This document shows positions 9,988 through 18,754 of a stretch of DNA of 64,000 nucleotides, piece by piece. A model generated the notes under the pieces. The model was not told where the DNA came from, made no database searches, and saw nothing but the letters and a program-made list of their open reading frames with translations. The stretch spans positions 868,001 to 932,000 of the forward strand of contig NZ_QLTT01000003.1 in assembly GCF_003269295.1 (NCBI RefSeq), in the 5' to 3' direction. The DNA comes from Lentzea atacamensis (GTDB lineage: Bacteria; Actinomycetota; Actinomycetes; Mycobacteriales; Pseudonocardiaceae). Made by a program: the position numbers and the translations under genes. Within the stretch, counting starts at the first letter, position 1, and each line of letters begins with the position of its first letter.

Positions 9988-10118
9988 CGTGTCTCGTCCT
10001 CTCGCATCGACTCGACAGACAAGACAAGGACGAGGGTCTGAATGTGACAGCCGAACGCGCCGATGGTGTCGCGCCGGTACAACGATGACGAAAACCACAT
10101 TCGCCGCACGGCAGCCCG

Positions 10119-10259
10119 GTGTCTCTTGGGCTCACTGCCGGGCGAGACGTGGTGCTGCTGATGACCGGCCTTCATCAGGTCCCCGCGCCGTTGCAGGACA
10201 CTGAGCCCGAGTCGTGGCGGCGCTACCTGGACCTCCTCTTCGGCGGCCTGCTGAGGTGA
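10119..10259 (+). pseudogene. C-terminal remnant of a TetR regulator
   Basis: A 46-residue open frame ends in LQDTEPESWRRYLDLLFGGL, which is typical of the last helix of TetR-family regulators. The DNA-binding N-terminus is absent. It sits divergent to the dehydrogenase at 9274-9987, the usual position for a TetR regulator and its target. Confidence 0.5.
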
Positions 10260-10373
10260 CACCCGCGACAGGTGGCACAGACCCATTCGACCTGGGACGG
10301 CCACGGCACGGATGATCGTCGTCGTGGATCGTGCGTGATCAGCACGATCCAGCGCGGCGATTGGGGCTTGACG

Positions 10374-13112
10374 GTGGTGTTCCGAAGAGATGCCGGACTG
10401 GTGGGGCGAGAGCCGGAGCTCGCCGTCCTCGATCAGACGATCGCGGCGGTCCGCACCGGTGAAAGCCGTGTGCTCGTGGTGCACGGCCCTCCCGGGATCG
10501 GGAAGTCGGCGTTGCTGGAGCACGTGGAGAGCGCGGCGACGGGCATGCGCGTGCTGCGGGCGGTCGGTGTCGAGTCCGAGATGGAGCTGGCGTTCGCCAC
10601 CCTGCACCAGTTGTGCGTACCGCTGCTGGACTCGCTGAAAGACCTTCCCGCACCGCAGCGCGAAGCGCTCGAGACGGTGTTCGGCATGCGCGCGGGCACC
10701 CCACCGGAGAAGTTCCTGGTCGGGCTGGCGGTGCTGAGCCTCCTGTCGGACGCCTCGGAAAGCAGCCCCGTGCTGTGCGTGATCGACGACGCGCAGTGGA
10801 TGGACCAGGCCTCCGCTCAGGTCGTCGGCTTCGTGGCCCGCCGGCTGCTGGCGGAGTCGGTCGCCCTCGTGTTCGGCGTGCGTGAGCGAGGCCAGGACCT
10901 GCTGGGGCTCCCGGAGCTCGAGGTCACCGGGCTCGGCAAGGCCGACGCCGGCACCCTGCTCAAGGCGGCGTTCCACGCTCCGCTCGATCAGCACGTCCGC
11001 GATCGGATCGTGGCCGAGACCAGGGGCAACCCTCTGGCTCTGCTGGAGCTGTCCCGCGAGCTGACTGCCACGCGGGTGGCGGGCGGCTTCGGCCTGCCGC
11101 ACGCCGGCACGCTGCCGGGCCGGATCGAACAGAGTTTCGTGACGCGGATCGAGGAGCTGCCCCCGCAGAGCCGGCTGCTCCTGCTGGTCGCCGCCGCCGA
11201 GCCGGTCGGCGATCCCACCCTGGTGTGGCGCGCCGCCGAACGGCTCGGCGTCACGCCCGCAGTGGCCCTCAACGACGAGATCGACGAGCTGGTGTCGTTC
11301 GAGGTACGCGTGATCTTCCGCCACCCGCTCGTGCGGTCGGCCGTGTACCGGGCGGCCGATGACGAAGATCGGCGGGCAGTGCATCTGGCGCTGGCCAGGG
11401 TCACCGACCCCCAGGTCGACCCGGACCGCCGTGCCTGGCACCTCGCCTCCGCCGCGCCAGGGCCGGACGAGGACGTCGCCGCGGAGCTCGAGCGGTCCGC
11501 CGAACGGGCGCAGGCACGCGGTGGGCTGGCCGCCGCTGCCGCGTTCCTGCAACGGTCCGTGGCACTGACCGTCGACCCCGCCCGACGCGCCGAGCGTGCC
11601 GTGGCGGCTGCGGACGCCAGCCTCCGGGCGGGTGACCTCGCGGCCGCACGTGTTTCGGTCGACGTGGCGGAACGCGATGCGCGGGACGAGTTCCTCCGGG
11701 CACGCGCTCACCTGGTGCGGAGCCAGATCGCGTTCTCGGCCGGCCTCGGCAACGAAGCGCCGCCGATGCTGCTGGCGGCCGCGCAACGGATCGAATCTTT
11801 CGACACGGACCTCGCACGGGAGATCTATCTGCAGGCCTGGGGCGCAGCGGCACTGATCGCCGCGGACGGCGAGAGCCTCATGGCGATCTCCCAGGCGATC
11901 AGGGACCTGCCGCCGCCAGACGGGACACCGCGTCCCATCGACCTGGTGCTCACCGGCTACGGGCTGCTCGTCACCGACGGCCGGTCCGCCGCGGTCCCCG
12001 TGCTGCAGCGGGCAACGGCCGTGCTCTCGGATCTTCCAGCGCAGGACGTGCTGAGGTGGGGATGGGTGGGCAACGGCGCGAACGCGGCCGTCTGGGACGA
12101 CGAGGCCATGCGCCTGACCTACGTCCGAGCGGTCGAGGTGGCCCGGGGCGCCGGCGCCCTGACCCTGCTTCCCATCTACCTCGCCTCACTGGGGATCGCG
12201 ACGACGTGGACAGGGGACTTCGCCGGCGCCGCGACGATCGCCGCCGAGGCGGAGGCCGTCTCCGCCGCGACCGGCGTCCCCATCGCGCCACACACCAAGC
12301 TTCTGCTGACAGCGATGCAGGGCAAGGAGACCGAGGCCACCGAACTGATCGCCACCACCATCGAGTGGGCAGGGCAGGACGGCCAGCTCATGGGCGTCAC
12401 GACCGCGAACTGGGCCGCCGCCGTCCTGTACAACGGCCTGGCCCGGTACGAGCAGGCGATACCGGCGGCCCAGGTCAGCACCAGGATCGCCGAGCTGTGG
12501 GTCTCGGTGTGGGTGCTGCCGGAACTCATCGAGGCGGCGGCACGCGTCGGCGAGGACGGGATCGCCCGTGGCGCACTCGACCGGCTGGCAGAGGCTGCGG
12601 AACCCTGTGACACGGACTGGGCGCAGGGGATCCTGCGGCGCAGCCAGGCGTTGCTCAGCGACGAGATCGCCGCGGAACGCCTCTACCGCGAGGCCGTCGA
12701 GCGGCTGAGCCGGACGAAGCTGCGTCCCGAGCTGGCGCGCGCCCATCTGTTGTACGGCGAGTGGTTGCGCAGGCAGTCCCGGCGCGTCGACGCACGGGAA
12801 CAGTTGCGGACGGCGTTCGACATGTTCGTCTCGATCGGCATGGACGCGTTCGCCGAGCGCGCCCGCCGCGAGCTTCTCGCCACCGGCGAGAAGGTGCAGA
12901 AACGCACGGTCGATCAAGCGGCGGGTGACGACCTGACGCCCCAGGAACGGCAGATCGCCCTGCTCGTCCGGGAAGGCTTGTCCAACCCGGAGGTCGGTGC
13001 GCAGCTCTTCCTCAGCCCGCGGACGGTCGAGTGGCACCTCGGCAAGATCTTCACGAAGCTGTCGATCACCTCCCGCAGGCAGCTCGGGGACGCCTTGCCA
13101 CGCGACGAATAA
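10374..13112 (+). CDS. Large ATP-binding LuxR-family regulator (LAL)
   Basis: This is a transcription regulator of the MalT/LAL type, about 912 residues. An AAA/NB-ARC-like ATPase with Walker A (GPPGIGKSALLEH, about residues 37-49) and a Walker B-like segment (VLCVIDDAQWMD) is followed by a helical repeat region. The C-terminus is a GerE helix-turn-helix (residues about 850-905, LSPRTVEWHLGKIFTKL). The GTG at 10374 (or 10377) begins just before LVGRE, the usual LAL start; a GTG at 10272 would add 34 unconserved residues. A hairpin follows the stop immediately. The target genes are unknown; the downstream SDR is a candidate. Confidence 0.88.
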   Translation: MVFRRDAGLVGREPELAVLDQTIAAVRTGESRVLVVHGPPGIGKSALLEHVESAATGMRVLRAVGVESEMELAFATLHQLCVPLLDSLKDLPAPQREALETVFGMRAGTPPEKFLVGLAVLSLLSDASESSPVLCVIDDAQWMDQASAQVVGFVARRLLAESVALVFGVRERGQDLLGLPELEVTGLGKADAGTLLKAAFHAPLDQHVRDRIVAETRGNPLALLELSRELTATRVAGGFGLPHAGTLPGRIEQSFVTRIEELPPQSRLLLLVAAAEPVGDPTLVWRAAERLGVTPAVALNDEIDELVSFEVRVIFRHPLVRSAVYRAADDEDRRAVHLALARVTDPQVDPDRRAWHLASAAPGPDEDVAAELERSAERAQARGGLAAAAAFLQRSVALTVDPARRAERAVAAADASLRAGDLAAARVSVDVAERDARDEFLRARAHLVRSQIAFSAGLGNEAPPMLLAAAQRIESFDTDLAREIYLQAWGAAALIAADGESLMAISQAIRDLPPPDGTPRPIDLVLTGYGLLVTDGRSAAVPVLQRATAVLSDLPAQDVLRWGWVGNGANAAVWDDEAMRLTYVRAVEVARGAGALTLLPIYLASLGIATTWTGDFAGAATIAAEAEAVSAATGVPIAPHTKLLLTAMQGKETEATELIATTIEWAGQDGQLMGVTTANWAAAVLYNGLARYEQAIPAAQVSTRIAELWVSVWVLPELIEAAARVGEDGIARGALDRLAEAAEPCDTDWAQGILRRSQALLSDEIAAERLYREAVERLSRTKLRPELARAHLLYGEWLRRQSRRVDAREQLRTAFDMFVSIGMDAFAERARRELLATGEKVQKRTVDQAAGDDLTPQERQIALLVREGLSNPEVGAQLFLSPRTVEWHLGKIFTKLSITSRRQLGDALPRDE

Positions 13113-13137
13113 CACCCTGGTTCCCGGGACCAGGGTG
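13113..13137 (+). terminator. Strong hairpin directly after the LAL gene
   Basis: Nine-base arms (CACCCTGGT / ACCAGGGTG) enclose a CCCGGG core, giving a near-perfect 25-base palindrome that begins one base after the stop codon. There is no T run, so it may be a Rho-assisted terminator or a dyad operator for the SDR gene downstream. Confidence 0.55.
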
Positions 13138-13215
13138 ATTCCCTGGCGCGCCTCGCGAACCGGACGAGCGAGTCTGGCCGCGAGGAGCAGCAGCCTGGGA
13201 AGGGACGAGAAAGCC

Positions 13216-13974
13216 ATGTCCGACAAGACGTTGGTCGGGGCGGTCGCGCTCGTTACGGATGCCGGCAGCGGCATCGGTGCCGGCGCGGCGCACCGCCTCG
13301 CTCGCGAGGGTGCGGCGGTCGCGCTGGTCGCGCGCAGCAGTGACCGCCTGGACCAGATCGCGGACGACATCAGGAACCTGGGCGGCCAGGCCATCACGGT
13401 GACGGCCGACATCACCGAACCGGAGTGTGCCTACCAGGCTGTGCAGGACACGCTCGATCGGCTGGGGCGCCTGGACGTCCTGGTCAACAACGCCGGCGTG
13501 GTGTTGCTCGACACGGCGTTGCACGCTCCGCTGGAGGAATGGGACCGGTTGGTCGCGCTCAACGTGACAGCGCTCCTGCATGTCACGCACGCCGCCGTCC
13601 CGTACCTGATCGACGCGGCCGCGACGTCGCCACGGCGGGTGGCGGACCTGGTGAACGTGAGCCTGACGGCCGGACAGCTCCCCCGGCAGGGCAGCAGCGT
13701 CTACAACCTCACCAGGTCCGGTCTCGAGGGGTTCACCGAGTCGTTGCGCCAGGAACTGCTCGTCGAACGGGTGCGGGTCAGTCTGGTGGAGCCCGCCGTC
13801 GTGGAAGCCGACCTGGTGAACCACTTCAGCACGGCAACCCGGAACGCGATGCGCCGGCACGTCGGCGGAAGGGAGGCGCTGCGGCCGGAGGACGTCGCGG
13901 ACGCGATCGGCTACATCGTCACGCGCGACCGCCGGGTGGCGGTCAACGAGATGCGCGTTCGCGCTGCGGAGTAG
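13216..13974 (+). CDS. Classical-type short-chain dehydrogenase with altered active site
   Basis: This 252-residue SDR has a Rossmann motif TDAGSGIGAG, where TG is normally expected in place of TD. NNAGV is present, and a serine precedes the catalytic tyrosine. The active-site YxxxK reads YNLTR, so the lysine that normally lowers the tyrosine pKa is arginine. The enzyme may be weak, changed in function or inactive. AGGGACGAGAAAGCC precedes the ATG. It may be co-regulated with the LAL gene just upstream, though a hairpin separates them. Confidence 0.85.
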   Translation: MSDKTLVGAVALVTDAGSGIGAGAAHRLAREGAAVALVARSSDRLDQIADDIRNLGGQAITVTADITEPECAYQAVQDTLDRLGRLDVLVNNAGVVLLDTALHAPLEEWDRLVALNVTALLHVTHAAVPYLIDAAATSPRRVADLVNVSLTAGQLPRQGSSVYNLTRSGLEGFTESLRQELLVERVRVSLVEPAVVEADLVNHFSTATRNAMRRHVGGREALRPEDVADAIGYIVTRDRRVAVNEMRVRAAE

Positions 13975-13988
13975 AGCTGGTGTGATCG

Positions 13989-16751
13989 TCAGTTGTCGAT
14001 CAGAGCGCCGCGGAGTTGCCTGCGCGAGTCGACGCCGAGCTTGGTGAACACCTTGCGCAGGTGCCATTCGACCGTGCGGGGGCTGATGAACAGTTCGGCG
14101 CCGATCTCCGTGTTCGTCTTCCCGTCACCGGCGAGGCGGGCGATCTGGGCTTCCTGCACCGTGAGCACCGGACGCGCCTCGACCGCACCTCTGTGCACCG
14201 ACTCGCCGGTTGCCGTGAGCTCGCGCCGAGCGCGCTCGGCGAAGGCCTTGGCGCCGAAGCGGTTCAGCATCTCGTACGCGGTGCGCAACTGCTCTCTCGC
14301 GTCGAGGCGCCGGCCCTCTCGGCGGAGCCACTCGCCGTACACCAGGTGCGTGCGTGCGAGGTGCACAGCGATTTTGGTGCGTTCGAGGCGCTCGATGGCC
14401 TCGCGGTACAGCCGGTCGGCGGCCGGGCCGTCGCTGAGCAGCGCTCGGGACCGGGCCAGCACGCCGAGTGCCCAGTCCGTGCCGCTGGCGGTGGCGCGTT
14501 CATCGAGTTGCCGCAGGGCAGCGGCGGCCGCGTCGGGTGCATCACCACGGGCACCCGCCTCGACCAGCTCGACGAGGGACAGGCCGAAGGCCATCAGATC
14601 GTCGTGCTCGCAGGCCCGTTCCGCGTCGGCCATGGCGGCCCGGTACTGACCGAAGCCGTTGTGCAGCACCGCGGTCAGGTAGGCACCGAGACCGATCGCC
14701 CGTCCCTCGCCCCACGTGGTCGCCCGGTGGACCTGGGCCCCGATCAGCTCCGCTGCCTGGAGATCCTCGCCGCGCCAGGCGACGAGCAGGAGCGAGGTGT
14801 AGCCGAGTGGCGAGTTGCGGGTCGCCTCCGTGATCGCCTCGGACTCCTCGACCAGTGCCGAGGCCACGTCGAACTCCCCGGCGTGCACGTGCACGGCAGC
14901 GCGGTAGGAGAGGGCCAGGGGGAGGTAGTTCAGCGCGCCGGTCTCGCGCGCCGTCCGGACCGCGTGCGTGCTCAGTTCGCGCCAGGCCTCGTCGTCCCAC
15001 ATGTCGCCGGCGGCCGGCCATGCCAGCCAGAGCCAACGCATGATGTCGTCCCCGGTGTGTTCGGCATCGCGCCGGAACGCCTCCAGAGCGCGCTTCACCT
15101 GCGGCGCGCCCGCGACGTGACCGTCGGCGAACCGCGTCGCCAGGCCGCCCAGAAGTGCGTCGGCCGGTCGAGCCGCTCGCGGTTCCCCCGGTGCGGCGCG
15201 GGCGGACTCGGCCACCTCCCGCAGTCCGTCGGGTCCGTTGAGCCGACCGGCGAAGATGGCTGCTCCCACTGCTTCGAGATACGCCTCGCGCGCCTGTCCG
15301 TCGTCGACTCGTGCCAGCTGGGCGGCAGCGTCGAGCAGCAACGGCAACGCTTCGCCGCCGCGCCTGCGCGCGAAGACGATCTGGCCGCGCAGCCGCGCGA
15401 GCCGTCCGCGCCGCACCTCGTCCAGCACGCCCATCTCCGCGGCGGCGACGAGTTCGAGCGCGGCATCGGGAGCCCCGGCCTCGAAGGTCGCCTGCGCCGC
15501 CGCCAGCGCTCTCGCGCCACGCCAGTCCGGATCAGGTGTCAGCTCGGTCGCCCGCCGCAGGAACGCGGCCGCCGCCGCGAGCCCGCCGCGAGCCTGGGCT
15601 TGATCAGCGCGGCGCTCCAGCTCGGCGGCCACGGCCTCGTCGGGCTCGACCGCCGCGTGGGCGCGATGCCACGCGCGACGGTCCGGGTCGGACTCGGGAT
15701 CTGTCAACTCGGCCAGCGCGCGATGCACGTCCCGGCGATCCCCGGGGCCTGCCGAGCGATACGCCGCCGAGCGGACCAGCGGATGCCGGAACCGCACCTG
15801 CGCGCCGAACTCGACCAGCCCGGCCGCCTCGGCGGGCCCCGCCGCGTCCGGCCCGATGGCGAGCCGCTGGGCCACCCGCCGCAACAACGCCGCGTCTCCG
15901 ACCGGCTCGGCGGCCGCCGCCAGCAGCAGCCGTTGCGTGGCGGCCGGGAGCGCCTCGATCCGCCGCAGGAAGCTCTGCTCGATCTGCCCCGCCAGCGGCC
16001 GCGCGTCGGGCTGCGCGAACCCGCCGGCCAGCTCCGCCGGTGTCAGTCCGCGCGGCAACTCCAGCAACGCCAGCGGGTTGCCGCGGGTCTCGGCGATGAT
16101 CCGGTCCCGAACGCGTTCGTCGAGCCGCCCCGGTACCGCCGAATCGAGGAGCGCACCCGCGTCACGGTCACGCAGCCCCCGGACGACGAGCTCGGGCAGC
16201 CCCGTCAGCGGATCGTCGTCCGGCGCGAGCGCCTCCCCTCGCACCGCGAACACCAACGCCACCGGCTCCGCCAGCAACCGCCGCGCGACGAACGCCAGCG
16301 TCTGCGCGGACACCCGGTCGAGCCACTGGGCGTCGTCCACGACGCAGACCAGGGGCCGCTCCTCCGCCGCCTCGGCCAGCAGGCTGAGCACCGCCAACCC
16401 GACCATGAACCGGTCCGGGACACTCCCCGAGCTCAGTCCGAACGCGACGGCCAGCGCGTCACGCTGCGGACCCGGCAGACGATCGAGATGCGTCATCATC
16501 GGCGCACACAGCTGGTGCACTCCGGCGAACGCCAGCTCCATCTGGGACTCGACGCCGACGGCCCGCGCGACCCGGCAGCTGGAAGCGCTTTCCACCAGGT
16601 GCTCCACCAACGCGGACTTGCCGATTCCCGCCTCGCCCCGCAGGACCAGGACCTGGCTGCGGCCAGACCGCGCGTCGGCCAGCAAGCGGTCCAGCACAGC
16701 GGTTTCGGCGCGCCGGCCCAGCAAGCTGCGCGCAGGATCATCGGTCGACAT
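13989..16751 (-). CDS. Large ATP-binding LuxR-family regulator (second LAL)
   Basis: This is a 920-residue paralogue of the regulator at 10374-13112. It has Walker A (GEAGIGKSALVEH), a Walker B-like segment (LVCVVDDAQWLD), a long alanine-rich helical repeat region and a C-terminal GerE HTH (LFISPRTVEWHLRKVFTKL). The start is uncertain: the ATG at 16749-16751 lies just before LLGRRAE, while another ATG at 16806-16808 would add 19 residues; neither has a clear ribosome site. It converges on the SDR gene at 13216-13974 with a 14-base gap and diverges from the sigma factor gene. Confidence 0.88.
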   Translation of the reverse strand: MSTDDPARSLLGRRAETAVLDRLLADARSGRSQVLVLRGEAGIGKSALVEHLVESASSCRVARAVGVESQMELAFAGVHQLCAPMMTHLDRLPGPQRDALAVAFGLSSGSVPDRFMVGLAVLSLLAEAAEERPLVCVVDDAQWLDRVSAQTLAFVARRLLAEPVALVFAVRGEALAPDDDPLTGLPELVVRGLRDRDAGALLDSAVPGRLDERVRDRIIAETRGNPLALLELPRGLTPAELAGGFAQPDARPLAGQIEQSFLRRIEALPAATQRLLLAAAAEPVGDAALLRRVAQRLAIGPDAAGPAEAAGLVEFGAQVRFRHPLVRSAAYRSAGPGDRRDVHRALAELTDPESDPDRRAWHRAHAAVEPDEAVAAELERRADQAQARGGLAAAAAFLRRATELTPDPDWRGARALAAAQATFEAGAPDAALELVAAAEMGVLDEVRRGRLARLRGQIVFARRRGGEALPLLLDAAAQLARVDDGQAREAYLEAVGAAIFAGRLNGPDGLREVAESARAAPGEPRAARPADALLGGLATRFADGHVAGAPQVKRALEAFRRDAEHTGDDIMRWLWLAWPAAGDMWDDEAWRELSTHAVRTARETGALNYLPLALSYRAAVHVHAGEFDVASALVEESEAITEATRNSPLGYTSLLLVAWRGEDLQAAELIGAQVHRATTWGEGRAIGLGAYLTAVLHNGFGQYRAAMADAERACEHDDLMAFGLSLVELVEAGARGDAPDAAAAALRQLDERATASGTDWALGVLARSRALLSDGPAADRLYREAIERLERTKIAVHLARTHLVYGEWLRREGRRLDAREQLRTAYEMLNRFGAKAFAERARRELTATGESVHRGAVEARPVLTVQEAQIARLAGDGKTNTEIGAELFISPRTVEWHLRKVFTKLGVDSRRQLRGALIDN

Positions 16752-17049
16752 CAGCACCGCCGCGGAGGTGGGGAGCCCTGCTCGATCGACGGCGGGCCCC
16801 TCAATCATGCACCCGCCGCGGCAACGAACCGGGCAGCCACCTCGGTGGTGTGTGCCACAGCTTCTCCAGCCGGGCCTCGGCGTCGGTGAACGCGCTCCCC
16901 ACCGAGCACCACGGGGACTGGCCCTCAGGCCCGGGCCAGCCCAGGGACTCGGCCCAGGGGATGTACCCGTGCCTTCCACTGGCGCGTCCATGCCCCTGAT
17001 CGGGCGACGGTTGCCGTGACACAGCGGCCACGCGACCAGGGGGAGCCTC

Positions 17050-17676
17050 ATGCACACGTCCAACGCCACCGCCACCCTCGAAGACGCGGCGGCCTTCCAG
17101 AACGTTCGCCCGCGCCTGTTCGGGATCGCGTACCGGATGCTCGGCAGAGTCGCCGACGCCGAAGACGTCGTCCAGGACGTCTGGGTCCGCTGGCAGAGCA
17201 CGGACCGGGAGGGGGTGCGTGACCGGGCGGCGTTCCTCGTGAAGGTCACGACGCGGGTCGCGCTCAACCTCGTCGGCTCGGCTCGCGTCCGCCGTGAGGT
17301 GCCCGTCGACGGCCGTCTGCCGGAGCAGGCCTCGACCGCCGACGACCCGATGAAGGTGGCCGAGCGGTCGGAGGACGTGGCGCACGCTGTCCGGCTGCTG
17401 CTGGAGCGGTTGTCGCCGAAGGAACGCGCGGTCTTCGTGCTCCGGGAGGCGTTCGACTACCCGTTCCGCGAGATCGCGGAGGCGCTCGCGATCAGCGACG
17501 CCAGCGCGCGGCAACTGGCCCGGCGAGCCCGCGCGCACCTCGCCGAACAGCGGCACGGACCTGTCCTGCCCGCGGAACTGGATCGCCTGCTCACCGCGTT
17601 CCTCGACGCGGCGCAGGTCGGTGAGGTGGCAGACCTCGAGCGCGTCCTCGTCGACGACGTCGTCGTCTCCCGCTGA
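17050..17676 (+). CDS. ECF sigma factor (SigJ/ECF41-like) lacking its SnoaL domain
   Basis: This 208-residue protein has sigma region 2 (FGIAYRMLGRVADAEDVVQD, residues about 23-42) and region 4 (LSPKERAVFVLREAFDYPFR, about 118-140). ECF41-type factors normally continue for another 90 or so residues as a SnoaL-like domain that tunes activity. Here the frame stops just after the linker (LVDDVVVSR). GGGGGAG precedes the ATG. The last codons form one arm of a long hairpin reaching into the next gene. The truncation may change regulation or reflect a deletion that brought in the DUF3040 gene. Confidence 0.88.
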   Translation: MHTSNATATLEDAAAFQNVRPRLFGIAYRMLGRVADAEDVVQDVWVRWQSTDREGVRDRAAFLVKVTTRVALNLVGSARVRREVPVDGRLPEQASTADDPMKVAERSEDVAHAVRLLLERLSPKERAVFVLREAFDYPFREIAEALAISDASARQLARRARAHLAEQRHGPVLPAELDRLLTAFLDAAQVGEVADLERVLVDDVVVSR

Positions 17677-17693
17677 GCGGTCGGGAGACGACG
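17661..17693 (+). promoter_or_regulatory. 12-base-arm hairpin covering the sigma stop and the next ribosome site
   Basis: CGTCGTCTCCCG and CGGGAGACGACG are exact inverted copies around a 9-base loop. The left arm codes for the end of the sigma factor. The right arm holds the GGGAG ribosome site and ends on the G of the GTG start of the DUF3040 gene. It could act as a terminator or as a translational lock opened by ribosomes finishing the sigma gene. Confidence 0.6.
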
Positions 17694-17941
17694 TGAACTG
17701 GCAGGAGCACCGCACGCTGCGCGCCATCGAGAAGAATCTGACCATCGAGGACCCGAGGCTGGCCGAGTTGCTCGGCTCGCCACGGGTCAGCCGCGTCCAG
17801 TGGCTCGCGCGATGGCTCGCCCTCCCTTTCGCACTGCTGGGTTTCGTGCCGGACGAGGTGACATCGCTGCTGACCGTGGCACTGCTGGCGGCCGGAGCCG
17901 TTCGCACGTGGTGGCAGTCGCGGACCGGCGAACAGCTCTGA
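17693..17941 (+). CDS. DUF3040 small membrane protein
   Basis: This 82-residue protein shows the DUF3040 layout. A charged N-terminal helix (EHRTLRAIEKNLTIEDPRLA) is followed by two hydrophobic segments (ARWLALPFALLGFV and SLLTVALLAAGAV). The function of the family is not known. The GTG start is supported by GGGAG 5-9 bases upstream, which is buried in the hairpin described separately. It is probably cotranscribed with the truncated sigma factor and is the most intact of three DUF3040-like sequences in the window. Confidence 0.75.
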   Translation: MNWQEHRTLRAIEKNLTIEDPRLAELLGSPRVSRVQWLARWLALPFALLGFVPDEVTSLLTVALLAAGAVRTWWQSRTGEQL

Positions 17942-17950
17942 CCCCGGTGT

Positions 17951-17986
17951 CGATCACCCCGTCACCTCGTCGTGGCGGGGTGATCG
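17951..17986. terminator. Bidirectional terminator hairpin
   Basis: Eleven-base perfect arms (CGATCACCCCG / CGGGGTGATCG) lie between the convergent DUF3040 gene and the alpha/beta hydrolase gene, just past the stop of one and just past the stop of the other. Confidence 0.75.
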
Positions 17987-18003
17987 ACCTGTCCCGGATT
18001 TCC

Positions 18004-18726
18004 TTACGCGGCCGAGCCGTCGACGGCGTCGAGGATCGCGGCCGCAACCGCGGCCGGGTCCGACACGGTGAGGGCGTGCGACCCGCCCGCCACCTCCCGG
18101 ACGCCCTTGGCGTTGGCGCGTTCGGCCATGTAGCGGTGAAGTGCGACGGGGATGTTGAGGTCCTGGTCGCTGAAGACGAACCAGGACGGGATCGACCGCC
18201 ACGCCGGGGTTTTCGTCGCCAGGCCCGCGGTGAGCGCCGCCTCGGTGACCGGGCGTTGCGTTGCCGCCATCAGCGCCGCCTCGGCGGGCGCGACGTCGGC
18301 GGCGAACTGGTGGTGGAACGCGTCCGGCCGGATGGCGAACTCGTTGCCGCCGGTGGCGACCGGGTAGGCGGTGAGCGTCTGGCCGAGCGTGCTGCCCGGG
18401 AACTTCGCCGACAGCTGCAGCGCGCTCTCCCCGTGCTCGGGTGCGAACGCGCACACGTAGACGAGCCCGGTCACCGCCGCGTTGCCGGCCGCCGCCTCGG
18501 TGATCACCATGCCGCCGTAGGAATGTCCGGCCAGCACGACGGGGCCGCCGATGCCGGCGACGACGTCGCGCACGTACGCGGCGTCGCTCGTGAGGCCGCG
18601 CAGAGGGTTCGCCGCCGCGACGACGTCCACGTGTCTTGCCTGCAGTCGTTCGACGATCCCGTACCAGCTCGCGGACTCCGCGAACGCACCGTGCACCAGG
18701 ACGACGGTCGGCTTCTGTTCGGTCAT
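18004..18726 (-). CDS. Alpha/beta hydrolase
   Basis: This 240-residue alpha/beta hydrolase contains an oxyanion-type HGA motif (VVLVHGAFAES), the nucleophile elbow GHSYGG, an acid in FVFSDQDLN and the histidine in GGSHALTV. The size and motifs match the small esterase/haloperoxidase-like group common in actinomycetes; the substrate cannot be told. AAGGAG stands about 9 bases before the ATG at 18726. It lies 28 bases downstream of the esterase gene and may share its transcript. Confidence 0.9.
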   Translation of the reverse strand: MTEQKPTVVLVHGAFAESASWYGIVERLQARHVDVVAAANPLRGLTSDAAYVRDVVAGIGGPVVLAGHSYGGMVITEAAAGNAAVTGLVYVCAFAPEHGESALQLSAKFPGSTLGQTLTAYPVATGGNEFAIRPDAFHHQFAADVAPAEAALMAATQRPVTEAALTAGLATKTPAWRSIPSWFVFSDQDLNIPVALHRYMAERANAKGVREVAGGSHALTVSDPAAVAAAILDAVDGSAA

Positions 18727-18754
18727 GGGTTCTGTCTCCTTCTGCGTCGGTGGT

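Noticed and set aside
16579-16591. Palindrome GGAAGCGCTTTCC resembling a LacI-type operator
   Set aside because: It lies inside the coding part of the second LAL regulator, far from any start.
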